DNA from: Arthrobacter sp042667405
Lineage (GTDB): Bacteria > Actinomycetota > Actinomycetes > Actinomycetales > Micrococcaceae
Assembly (NCBI RefSeq): GCF_042667405.1
Contig: NZ_JBHVAL010000018.1
Location: forward strand, 1-64,000
Reading direction: 5' to 3'
Length of the DNA: 64,000 nt
Shown: positions 23,388-31,131 of the stretch, in pieces
Position numbering within the stretch: position 1 is the stretch's first letter
How the letters are laid out: every line of letters starts with the position of its first letter
Made by a program: the position numbers and the translations under genes
Notes under the pieces: generated by a model
What the model saw: only the letters and a program-made list of their open reading frames with translations
Database searches by the model: none
Told to the model about the DNA's origin: nothing

Positions 23388-23924
23388 TTACCGCTTGCGC
23401 CCGAACTTGGGCAGGTTGGGCAGGTTGGGCAGGTTCGCCAACAGGTCGGCAGCCTTGGTCGCCGCGCGGCCCACCGTGCGGCCGATCTGCTGCGGAACGG
23501 TGTCGTCCGACGCCGGATCCAACACGACGGCGGTGTCGCCCGCGTGGACCTTCGCGGCCTGGTTGATGGCTTCGGGAAGCGTTTGGGACTCAACGACCGG
23601 CTCCGCGGCGGCGGGCGCAGCCGGGGACGGTGCGGCAGGTGCGACGGCGGCGGGTGCCGCCGGGCCGACGTCGAACGTTTCAAGCCAGACCGCGACGCCG
23701 GCGAGCGGCTTGGGATTGAGCGCATAGAAGCGCTTCTGGCCCTGCGCACGCATGCTGACGAGGTCGGCCTCGCGGAGCACTTTCAGATGCTTGGAGATGG
23801 TGGGTTGGCTCGCAGCCAGTTCTTCCACCAGTTCGCCTACTGCTTTATCCCCAGAGCGGAGGGAGACCAGGATATCGCGCCTGGTTGCCTCAGCTATGAC
23901 GGCAAATACGTCGTCAGTCACCAT
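23388..23924 (-). CDS. ArsR-type winged-helix regulator with Pro/Ala-rich tail
   Basis: A 178-aa protein. Residues 1-80 are an ArsR wHTH (AEATRRDILVSLRSGDKAV, SQPTISKHLKVL, then QKRFYAL). After residue about 85 follows a low-complexity Pro/Ala linker to about 112, then an amphipathic segment and the tail LANLPNLPNLPKFGRKR. There are no clustered cysteines, so metal sensing is unlikely. The NLP repeat is encoded by three tandem 9-bp copies (23407-23433). A TAGGGT -10-like box lies 7 bp before the ATG. Possible link to acuC, which ends 65 bp upstream on the same strand. Target unknown. Confidence 0.8.
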   Translation of the reverse strand: MVTDDVFAVIAEATRRDILVSLRSGDKAVGELVEELAASQPTISKHLKVLREADLVSMRAQGQKRFYALNPKPLAGVAVWLETFDVGPAAPAAVAPAAPSPAAPAAAEPVVESQTLPEAINQAAKVHAGDTAVVLDPASDDTVPQQIGRTVGRAATKAADLLANLPNLPNLPKFGRKR

Positions 23925-23989
23925 GCCTTACACCCTAGCGACATATACGCCACTTGGCATCCCTTGTTTCCTTGTGCATTCTCCTGGTG

Positions 23990-25216
23990 TCAGTCGAACC
24001 AGGGGTCCAGTCCATACAGAGGGAAGATCTCCTTGCGCGTGGCGATCACGGTGCGGTCCACCTCGTCCGCGGGATCGTAGCCAACCTCCCAGGAGCGCCA
24101 CCAGACGTCGACGTCGTCGCCCATCTTTTCCGGAGCCCACACACCGTACGTTTCCTTGACGTAACTCCGCCACGCTTCGGGCACGGGAAGGCTCAGAGCC
24201 ACGGGACGCTGGGTGACCATGCCGATCAGATGGCTCCAGGCGCGGGGAACCACGCCCGTGACGTCGTACCCGCCGCCGCCTGTGGCGATCCAGCGGTTGT
24301 CGCAGTACCGGGCCGCAAGGCCGGCGACGGCGGAGGCCGCCTCGCGCTGTCCGTCGACACTGAGGTTCAGGTGCGTCAGGGGGTCATCCCGATGCGAATC
24401 GCAACCGTGCTGGCTGACGATCACTTCAGGCTTGAAGGCGCCCACCAGCTGGGGCACCACTGCGTGGAACGCGCGCAACCATGCGGCGTCACCCGTGAAG
24501 GTGGGAAGCGCAACATTCACTGCGGTCCCGGGCGCGTCAGGACCACCGGTTTCGTTGGCAAAGCCCGTCCCCGGGAACAAGGTGAGGCCGGTTTCGTGGA
24601 GGCTGATGGTCATGACCCTGGGATCGTTCCAGAAAATGCCCTGCGTTCCGTCCCCGTGATGGGCGTCGACGTCGATGCTCACCACGCGCTGCACACCGCC
24701 GTCGAGCAACCTCTGGATAGCCATCGCGACGTCGTTGTAGACGCAGAATCCACTGGCCCGGTCACGGGCGGCGTGGTGCATGCCTCCACTGAAGTTGACG
24801 GCGCGCACGGCCCGGCCTGACAGGACGATGTCAGCCGCCAGCAGGGAACCGCCCGCGAGCCTGGCGCTGGCTTCATGCATCCCAGCGAAGGCTGGATCAT
24901 CCTCGGTTCCCAGCCCACGGTCTTCCTCGGGGCGGGATGGGTCCTCGCTGACCCGCCGGACCGCCTCCACATACTCGCGGCTGTGGACGGTGAAAAGTTC
25001 GACGTCGGTCGCCAGGCCGGGTGCCTCCACCACCACATGCTGGTGATCGAAGAGGCCCAAAGACTGGGCAAGGCGGGCTGTCAGTTCAAGCCTCTGCGGT
25101 GCCATGGGATGGCCCGGACCAAAATTGTAGGCAGTCATGGCTGGGTCCCACACCACCGTCGTTGGCAGTGCGGAGCGCGTAATGCTGGAAGCAGTTGTTC
25201 CAAGCGTGGAGTTCAT
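23990..25216 (-). CDS. acuC: Acetoin utilization protein AcuC / histone-deacetylase family
   Basis: A 408-aa arginase/deacetylase-fold enzyme. Active-site features are HH at 147-148 (GGMHHA), the zinc-site residues D184 and H186 (DVDAHHGDG) and the later GCDSHRDDPL. In Bacillus AcuC removes the acetyl group that inactivates acetyl-CoA synthetase; an acsA gene with the modifiable lysine lies 27 kb away in this window. A TAGCCT box sits 7 bp before the ATG with no Shine-Dalgarno, so probably leaderless. Divergent from the potassium uptake genes. Confidence 0.88.
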   Translation of the reverse strand: MNSTLGTTASSITRSALPTTVVWDPAMTAYNFGPGHPMAPQRLELTARLAQSLGLFDHQHVVVEAPGLATDVELFTVHSREYVEAVRRVSEDPSRPEEDRGLGTEDDPAFAGMHEASARLAGGSLLAADIVLSGRAVRAVNFSGGMHHAARDRASGFCVYNDVAMAIQRLLDGGVQRVVSIDVDAHHGDGTQGIFWNDPRVMTISLHETGLTLFPGTGFANETGGPDAPGTAVNVALPTFTGDAAWLRAFHAVVPQLVGAFKPEVIVSQHGCDSHRDDPLTHLNLSVDGQREAASAVAGLAARYCDNRWIATGGGGYDVTGVVPRAWSHLIGMVTQRPVALSLPVPEAWRSYVKETYGVWAPEKMGDDVDVWWRSWEVGYDPADEVDRTVIATRKEIFPLYGLDPWFD

Positions 25217-25319
25217 CCAGAACAGGCTACCTGAGGCTGGAACGGCACAACGCCCCGGTTACGCGCGCGAATAGTGGTTTACTACTCAGGAAAGCTTGTT
25301 TCAACCAAGGAAGAGCGCC

Positions 25320-26753
25320 ATGTCCCAGAGCCAGTCGCGGTCCACCACCCCGACCAACTGGCAACCCAACCAGCAGGAGCGTGAAGGTCTCTGGATCTTC
25401 ACCCGTGTGCGCGACTTCATCGACAACATTGCCAACACCTCACCGGCACGTTTGGCGTTGACCGTGTTCGCCGTGGTCATCCTGTTCTTCACTGGATTGC
25501 TTTCCCTCCCTGCGGCCGCAGCGGACGGGACTGTGACGCCATTGCACGAGGCAATGTTTACCGCGGTCTCGAGTGTATGCGTCACCGGATTGACCGTGGT
25601 CTCCACCGCAACCCACTGGACGTTCTTCGGCCAACTCGTCATCCTGGTGGGTATCTTCGTTGGTGGTTTGGGCACCCTGACCCTGGCCTCGCTCCTGGCA
25701 CTCATGGTCAGCAAGCGCCTGGGCGTTCGCGGAAAGCTCATTGCCCAGGAAGCCATGAACAACGCCGGACGCCTGGGTGAAGTCGGTACCCTGCTCCGGA
25801 TTGTCATCGTGACCTCCGTGGTCATTGAGGCAGTCCTGGCACTGGCACTGATTCCGCGCTTCATTGTGCTGGGCGAAGACTTCTGGCAGGCAGTATGGCA
25901 CGGCGTCTTCTACTCCATTTCCGCTTTCAACAATGCCGGATTCACGCCTCACTCCGATGGCATCGTTCCTTACGAAACCGACCTCTGGATCCTGGTGCCC
26001 CTCATGCTGGGGGTCTTCCTCGGCAGCCTGGGCTTCCCGGTGGTGATGGTCCTCCAGCAGAACGGCCTCAACTGGAGAAAGTGGAACCTCCACACCAAGC
26101 TCACCATCCAGGTCTCCTTCATCCTGCTCGCAGCCGGTACCGTCCTCTGGGCCATGATGGAATGGGACAACGTCCGGACCATCGCCAATATGAACCTTGG
26201 CGACAAGATCACGCATTCCCTCTTTGCCTCCGTCATGACGCGGTCGGGTGGCTTCAACCTGGTGGACCAGAACCACATGGAATCCACCACCATGCTGCTC
26301 ACCGATGCCCTCATGTTTGCCGGCGGCGGATCGGCCTCCACAGCGGGCGGCATCAAGGTGACCACCATCGCCGTCATGTTCCTGGCCATCATGGCCGAAG
26401 CCCGCGGTGACGCCGATGTGAAGGTTTACGGACGCACGATTCCCCAGGGCACCATGCGCGTGGCCATCTCGGTGATCGTCGCCGGCGCCACTCTGGTGTC
26501 TGTAGCCGCATTCCTGCTGCTCGCCATCAGCGGAGCGTCACTGGACCGGGTGCTCTTCGAATCCATTTCCGCTTTCGCCACCGTGGGACTCAGCACCAAC
26601 CTCAGTGCCGAGCTGCCGCCGTCGGGCGTTTATGTCCTGACAGCGCTGATGTTCGCCGGACGCGTCGGTACCGTGACCCTTGCAGCCGGCCTGGCACTGC
26701 GCCAGCGCAGCCAGCTGTTCCACTACCCGGAAGAGAGGCCAATCATTGGCTAG
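25320..26753 (+). CDS. TrkH/KtrB-family potassium uptake permease
   Basis: A 477-aa integral membrane protein with the four repeated pore loops of the superfamily of K+ transporters, each with its filter glycine: SVCVTGLTV, AFNNAGFTPH, TRSGGFNLVD and FATVGLSTNL. The hydrophilic N-terminus (MSQSQSRSTTPTNW) precedes the first helix. ATG at 25320 has AAGGAAGAG upstream; in-frame codons before it lack support. Its last 8 nt overlap the regulatory subunit gene, so they form a Ktr/Trk pair. Confidence 0.93.
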   Translation: MSQSQSRSTTPTNWQPNQQEREGLWIFTRVRDFIDNIANTSPARLALTVFAVVILFFTGLLSLPAAAADGTVTPLHEAMFTAVSSVCVTGLTVVSTATHWTFFGQLVILVGIFVGGLGTLTLASLLALMVSKRLGVRGKLIAQEAMNNAGRLGEVGTLLRIVIVTSVVIEAVLALALIPRFIVLGEDFWQAVWHGVFYSISAFNNAGFTPHSDGIVPYETDLWILVPLMLGVFLGSLGFPVVMVLQQNGLNWRKWNLHTKLTIQVSFILLAAGTVLWAMMEWDNVRTIANMNLGDKITHSLFASVMTRSGGFNLVDQNHMESTTMLLTDALMFAGGGSASTAGGIKVTTIAVMFLAIMAEARGDADVKVYGRTIPQGTMRVAISVIVAGATLVSVAAFLLLAISGASLDRVLFESISAFATVGLSTNLSAELPPSGVYVLTALMFAGRVGTVTLAAGLALRQRSQLFHYPEERPIIG

Positions 26754-27432
26754 TACCACGGGGGCCGCCAACCGCCCCGCACACAATGCTCCGGTGTTGG
26801 TCATTGGATTGGGCCGCTTCGGCTCCGCTACGGCCGAGCAATTGGTCAAGCAGGGTCGTGAAGTCCTGGCCATCGAGCGCGACCGCACGCTGGTGCAGAA
26901 GTGGGCTCCGGTGCTGACGCACGTCGTCGAGGCCGACGCGACCAACATTGATGCCCTACGCCAGCTGGGCGCACAGGAGTTCAGTTCCGCCGTCGTCGGC
27001 GTTGGTACCTCCATTGAGTCCTCCGTGCTCATCACCGTGAACCTGGTGGACCTCGGCATCCAGCACCTCTGGGTTAAAGCAATCACCCCGTCCCATGGCA
27101 AGATCCTCACCAGGATCGGCGCCAACCACGTCATCTACCCTGAGGCCGACGCAGGAGTCCGTGCCGCCCACCTCGTCTCCGGGCGCATGCTGGACTTCAT
27201 CGAGTTCGACGACGACTACGCGATCGTCAAGATGTATCCGCCCAAGGAAACCGTTGGCTTCACGCTGGAAGAGTCCAAGGTCCGCTCCAAGTACGGCGTG
27301 ACCATTGTGGGCGTGAAAACCCCTGGCGAGGACTTCACCTACGCCCGGCCGGAAACCAAAGTGTCCGGCCACGACATGTTGATCGTCTCCGGACACGTGG
27401 ACCTGCTGGAGCGCTTCGCCGCCCGCCCCTGA
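26746..27432 (+). CDS. Potassium uptake regulatory protein (KtrA/TrkA, RCK domains)
   Basis: A 228-aa cytoplasmic gating subunit. The RCK-N Rossmann fold begins VLVIGLGRFGSATAEQLV and the RCK-C domain occupies about 145-225. The TTG start at 26746 overlaps the permease stop by 8 nt and has GAGAGG upstream. The length fits KtrA/C, not the duplicated E. coli TrkA. It binds nucleotides and assembles as a ring under the permease. Confidence 0.92.
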   Translation: MASTTGAANRPAHNAPVLVIGLGRFGSATAEQLVKQGREVLAIERDRTLVQKWAPVLTHVVEADATNIDALRQLGAQEFSSAVVGVGTSIESSVLITVNLVDLGIQHLWVKAITPSHGKILTRIGANHVIYPEADAGVRAAHLVSGRMLDFIEFDDDYAIVKMYPPKETVGFTLEESKVRSKYGVTIVGVKTPGEDFTYARPETKVSGHDMLIVSGHVDLLERFAARP

Positions 27433-27441
27433 CCCCTCTGG

Positions 27442-27502
27442 AGTTTTTGTACAGCTAACGCCCTTAAGACACCCTTTTGAGAGCGTTAGCTGTACAAAAA
27501 CT
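27442..27502. terminator. Long bidirectional hairpin (20-bp perfect arms)
   Basis: AGTTTTTGTACAGCTAACGC (27442-27461) and its exact complement (27483-27502) around a 21-nt loop. It lies between convergent genes and includes two bases of the proC stop codon. Geometry 20-21-20 is identical to the element at 63157, which has unrelated arm sequence. Confidence 0.85.
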
Positions 27503-28331
27503 AGCCGAGTTGCTTGGTGATTTCGGCTGCGCGGGCTGCAGCGGCCCTCGCACCGTCAGCAATGATTTTGGGGATCCCGCCGTCGTCGAACGCAGCGATG
27601 GCGCGTTCCGTAGTGCCGTTGGGGCTGGTGACACCGACGCGAAGGGCATGCGGGTCCGCGCCCGGTTCGGCCAGCATGAAGCCGGCGCCCGCCACCGTCT
27701 CGCGGGCCAGCATGACGGACAGTTCTTCGTCCAAACCAAGCTCCACGCCGGCTGCTGCCATGGCCTCGGCGAGATAAAACGCATAGGCAGGACCCGAACC
27801 GCTGATGGCGGACAACGCGTCCACCTGCTCTTCGGGGATCTCCACCACCTTTCCGGCGCCTGCCAGCGCCTGCTTGGCATTTTCAAGCTGCTCAGGGGTG
27901 CAATGCGTTCCCGGCGAAACAGATACGACGCCGCGGCCCAGCCGGGCGGGCGTGTTCGGCATGGTGCGGATCACCGGTTGGCCTTCCGGCAGTGCCGCTT
28001 CCAGTTGCGCGATTGAGACGGCAGCCGCGACGCTCACCACGATGGTGTCTTTCGCCAAGGCAGGCCTGATCTCCCGGGCCAGGTCCAGGATGCCCACCGG
28101 CTTAACGCCCAGAATGACAATGCTGGAGCCCTTGGTGGCCAACTTGTTGTTGTCCGGCTCTTCCTCACCGGCGATCGCCGTCACGCCGTGGCGCTGCGCG
28201 AGTTCTTCGGCACGCTCCGCCCGACGGACCGTTGCAACAATGTCCGAGGGGTCCGTGCCCGCGGCGAGCAGGCCTCCCATGATGGCCTCGTTCATGGATC
28301 CACAGCCAAGGAATGCGATTCGGTTGCTCAT
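27501..28331 (-). CDS. proC: Pyrroline-5-carboxylate reductase
   Basis: A 276-aa enzyme reducing 1-pyrroline-5-carboxylate to proline with NAD(P)H. The N-terminal Rossmann fold is IAFLGCGSMNEAIMGG; the C-terminal dimerisation region contains SISGSGPAYAFYLAEAM-like sequence (ALSAISGSGPAYAF). ATG at 28331 chosen because the family begins here (MSNRIAFLG); the upstream frame has no homology. In mycobacteria proC directly precedes the small HTH and bS22 genes, which here lie about 25 kb away on the same strand. Confidence 0.95.
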   Translation of the reverse strand: MSNRIAFLGCGSMNEAIMGGLLAAGTDPSDIVATVRRAERAEELAQRHGVTAIAGEEEPDNNKLATKGSSIVILGVKPVGILDLAREIRPALAKDTIVVSVAAAVSIAQLEAALPEGQPVIRTMPNTPARLGRGVVSVSPGTHCTPEQLENAKQALAGAGKVVEIPEEQVDALSAISGSGPAYAFYLAEAMAAAGVELGLDEELSVMLARETVAGAGFMLAEPGADPHALRVGVTSPNGTTERAIAAFDDGGIPKIIADGARAAAARAAEITKQLG

Positions 28332-28467
28332 GGCTCCATCATTGCAGTTGACCTCGGACGGGGTCGAATGGATTCCGGATTCACAGCTTGTTCCCAAGGT
28401 TATTGCAGGCGGCACTCATGCTTGGTCCGTAACTTAGTAGTTACCTCATTGAGGGTGCGAGTGATGA

Positions 28468-28560
28468 GGCGGGCATGGGGATGTCCGCCAGCAGCACCGG
28501 TGGCCGGACGGGTTTTCCCCCATTTCCCGATTCGGCCGCCGGTGCTTTCGCTTTTAACCG
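28468..28560 (+). ncRNA. Candidate small RNA or orphan terminator between proC and the TIM-barrel gene
   Basis: Two adjacent hairpins: GGCGGGCAT-GGGG-ATGTCCGCC (28468-28489) and a 14-bp arm hairpin (28493-28506 with 28533-28546, one mismatch) whose loop carries TTTTCCCCC, followed by TTTCGCTTTT. The T-rich end fits transcription on the plus strand, yet no plus-strand gene lies upstream. No clear promoter seen, so confidence is low. The rest of this 253-bp gap shows no gene. Confidence 0.3.
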
Positions 28561-28584
28561 GCCCCTTTTAACCCGCCGTTCGGG

Positions 28585-29418
28585 TTACTGATCTGAGCTG
28601 CGAACCAGGGGAACCGTGAGATGTTGCCGGGCAAAACGCAATGTTTCGGCCAGCATTTCCTCCCGCTCGCCCGCCACTTTTGCCTTACGTGTTGAAATCT
28701 CAGCCACCACCACACCGTCAAAGCCCGAGGTCGCCAGGTGCTGCAAAGCATCCGCGCACTGCTGGGTTCCGGTACCGGGAACCAGATGCTCGTCCTTGCC
28801 CGAACCGGAGCCGTCGGTCAGGTGGACGTGGCGGAGCTTGCTGCCCAGGGCCTTGATGGCTTCCAAACTGTTGGCCCCGGCAGTGGCGGCGTGCGAGAAG
28901 TCCCAAGTGACGTCGTCGTAATCTTGCCCCAGCGGGTCCCAGTGCGGCAGGTAAGCAACCGCTTCCCGTCCCCGCACGCGCCACGGGTACATGTTCTCCA
29001 CCGCGATGCGGACCTTGTACATGGTGGCAATTTCACGCACACCCTCGACGAAGTTCTCCGCGTAGTTGGACTGCCAGCGGAAAGGCGGGTGGACCACCAC
29101 GGTGTCGCAGCCGACCTCAGTGGCCATCTGGCAGGACCTCTCGATCTTGTTCCACGCAGTCCCCCACACCTGCTGGGTCAGCAGCAGAGTTGGAGCGTGG
29201 ATGGAGACGATCTCCTGGTTGTAGCGGTGGCTGAGCTGGATCAGGGCCGCGGGGTCCTGGCTCACGGCGTTGTTGGTGACCATCACCTCAACGCCCTCGT
29301 AACCCAGGTCCTGGGCCACGGCGAAGGCGTCATGGACGCTCAAGGGATAGACGGAGGCGCTGGAAAGCGCCACAGGGATCTGGCGGTCATTCACTTCAGG
29401 TTCGACGTCGTTGCTCAT
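28585..29418 (-). CDS. TIM-barrel sugar phosphate isomerase/epimerase family protein
   Basis: A 277-aa AP-endonuclease-2-type TIM barrel. Typical strands are VSIHAPTLLL, VVVHPPFRWQSNYAEN, VRIAVENMYPWRVRG with a probable metal-site Glu, and LRHVHLTDGSGSGKDEH with conserved His. In actinobacteria this family member sits between the Ppx/GppA homologue and proC (as Rv0498), so the neighbourhood is conserved, but the substrate is unknown. The ATG is 1 bp past the TGA of the gene before it. Confidence 0.8.
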   Translation of the reverse strand: MSNDVEPEVNDRQIPVALSSASVYPLSVHDAFAVAQDLGYEGVEVMVTNNAVSQDPAALIQLSHRYNQEIVSIHAPTLLLTQQVWGTAWNKIERSCQMATEVGCDTVVVHPPFRWQSNYAENFVEGVREIATMYKVRIAVENMYPWRVRGREAVAYLPHWDPLGQDYDDVTWDFSHAATAGANSLEAIKALGSKLRHVHLTDGSGSGKDEHLVPGTGTQQCADALQHLATSGFDGVVVAEISTRKAKVAGEREEMLAETLRFARQHLTVPLVRSSDQ

Positions 29419-29419
29419 C

Positions 29420-30544
29420 TCAGGAGGCCAGCCCGCCTGCCGCGGGGGCTGGAATTGGGGAAGGGGCAGGGGTATTTACCGGCACCGGAAACTCTTTCAC
29501 ATCCGGCTGGGATTCATCGCTATCGGGGGTTGGGCCGCTTTCCTTGGCGGCTTTCTTCTTGGACTTGTCCTTCTTCTTCCTCTTGCCCACATGGGGTGCA
29601 GGATCCAAGGCTTCTTCGAAGACCAGCTGATCCAGGCGCCGCAGGATCAAGCCTTCCCGGAGGGCCCACGGACAGATCTCCATCGTGGGGAATTCGAACA
29701 GTTCAAGCGCCGCCTCAGCCACCAGGGCGCCTGCCAGCAACTGGCGCGCCCGGGCATCCGAAACACCTGGCAAGTACAGCCTGTCCTCCACTGTCATGGC
29801 AGAGATACGCTGCGCCCACAAACCGAGGTCCGCCGCGTGGAGCTCCCGCTTCACGTAGGGGCCGGCCGCACTGGGGGCAGCGCCGGCAATACGGGCCAGT
29901 GAGCGGAACGTCTTGGACGTCCCGGCCACAAGGTTTGCGCGGCCAAGGTCGTGGAAGTTGCGGACCACCGGTTTCAGCGTAGAGCGGATGTAGCGCCGGA
30001 GTTCCTTGACGCTCTTGGCGCTGGGCGGATCATCGTGGAGCCAGTCCCTCGTCAGACGGCTGGCACCCAACGGGACCGAGGTTGCGAACTCAGGGAGTTC
30101 GTCGGTTCCGTACGCCATTTCGAAGGAGCCGCCTCCGATGTCCAGATCCAGGATCGGGCCGGCACCCCAGCCGTACCAACGCCGGACAGCGAAGAACGTC
30201 ATGGATGCTTCTTCGCTGCCGGTGAGTTCCTGGAGGGTCACAGTGGTCTCGTGCTTGACCCTGGCCAGGACCTCCGGACCGTTGGTTGCTTCGCGGATGG
30301 CGGAGGTACAGAAGGCAAGGAGATCCTCTGCCTTATGACTTGCGGCGAACTCCCAGGCCTCCAGGACGAATTCGATGAGCTCATGCTGGCCGGCGTCATT
30401 GATATTGCCGTCTCCGTCGAGGTATTGCACCAGGGAGAGGGGGCGCTTGTGGGAGGCGAAAGCTACCGGGCGCGCGCCGGGGTGGGCATCCACCAGGAGC
30501 AGGTGGACGGTGTTGGACCCGATGTCGAGAACGCCAAGACGCAT
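29420..30544 (-). CDS. Ppx/GppA family exopolyphosphatase
   Basis: A 374-aa actin-fold phosphatase acting on polyphosphate or guanosine pentaphosphate. The two phosphate-binding loops are GVLDIGSNTVHLLLVD (4-19) and LDIGGGSFEMAYG. After about residue 315 comes a tail rich in Lys, Pro and Ala (KRKKKDKSKKKAAKES) not needed for the fold. I start at the ATG 30544 since MRLGVLDIGSN is the family beginning; AATAAT lies 6 bp upstream, and a GTG five codons earlier is the alternative. Counterpart of Rv0496. Confidence 0.88.
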   Translation of the reverse strand: MRLGVLDIGSNTVHLLLVDAHPGARPVAFASHKRPLSLVQYLDGDGNINDAGQHELIEFVLEAWEFAASHKAEDLLAFCTSAIREATNGPEVLARVKHETTVTLQELTGSEEASMTFFAVRRWYGWGAGPILDLDIGGGSFEMAYGTDELPEFATSVPLGASRLTRDWLHDDPPSAKSVKELRRYIRSTLKPVVRNFHDLGRANLVAGTSKTFRSLARIAGAAPSAAGPYVKRELHAADLGLWAQRISAMTVEDRLYLPGVSDARARQLLAGALVAEAALELFEFPTMEICPWALREGLILRRLDQLVFEEALDPAPHVGKRKKKDKSKKKAAKESGPTPDSDESQPDVKEFPVPVNTPAPSPIPAPAAGGLAS

Positions 30545-30633
30545 TCTGCCATTATTCACCGATTCGAAGCCCGGTAAGCAACTTGACGGTGACGTTTCGC
30601 CGACGCGATGGAAGCCTATTGGCCGTCTTCGTG

Positions 30634-31065
30634 CTATTCCCCCTGATCCACTTCGTCGGCGCGCTCGAAGTCGCGCCTGATGTTCGCGATGCCCTCGGGA
30701 TCGATTTCGAAGCCGAATTCGCTTCCCGGGTTGATGACCATGCCCAGCTCGTCACCGATGTTGCCAAGGATCGCTGAACCCATGGTGCCCAGGACGTGCG
30801 GCGCGGCTTCCAGGAAACGCTCGTCGACGCGGCTGGGGTGGCTGAAGACAGCCAAAACGGGCTGTCCGTCAGCGTTCGAGAGCACCAGCGGCTCAACCGA
30901 GGAGTCGGGGCCGTCTACGGCTTCCGAGCTGACAAGGTAGACCTCGTTGTTCAGGAACGCGAGGATGACGTCCACGGGGTTCGCATCCGGCTGGTCGGCC
31001 AGGGCGAGCTTCTCCTCGAGGTCGTTCAAAGGTTCGTTGTCCGGTGAAACCGTCTGTTCAGTCAT
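30634..31065 (-). CDS. SseB N-terminal domain protein
   Basis: A 143-aa acidic protein with the SseB-type fold: NPVDVILAFLNNEVYLVSS, then PLVLSNADGQPVLAVFSHPSRVDERF, then ELGMVINPGSEFGFEIDPEG. Function in actinobacteria is unknown. It lies between topA and the Ppx/GppA homologue on the same strand, 66 bp after topA's end. The start is the ATG at 31065 with GTAGAACC upstream, a weak ribosome site. Confidence 0.8.
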   Translation of the reverse strand: MTEQTVSPDNEPLNDLEEKLALADQPDANPVDVILAFLNNEVYLVSSEAVDGPDSSVEPLVLSNADGQPVLAVFSHPSRVDERFLEAAPHVLGTMGSAILGNIGDELGMVINPGSEFGFEIDPEGIANIRRDFERADEVDQGE

Positions 31066-31131
31066 GGTTCTACTCGACCACGATGCCAGCCGGGGCGCAA
31101 TTCGCGAATGCTCCCCGGCCAGCCCCCCCGG

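Noticed and set aside
28468..28560. Actinobacterial 6C RNA
   Set aside because: Only one of the two hairpin loops has a C-run on a given strand, whereas 6C RNA has C-runs in both.
5271..31065. A genomic island bounded by att sites or a tRNA
   Set aside because: No tRNA, integrase, transposase or flanking direct repeat was seen, and base composition looks uniform.
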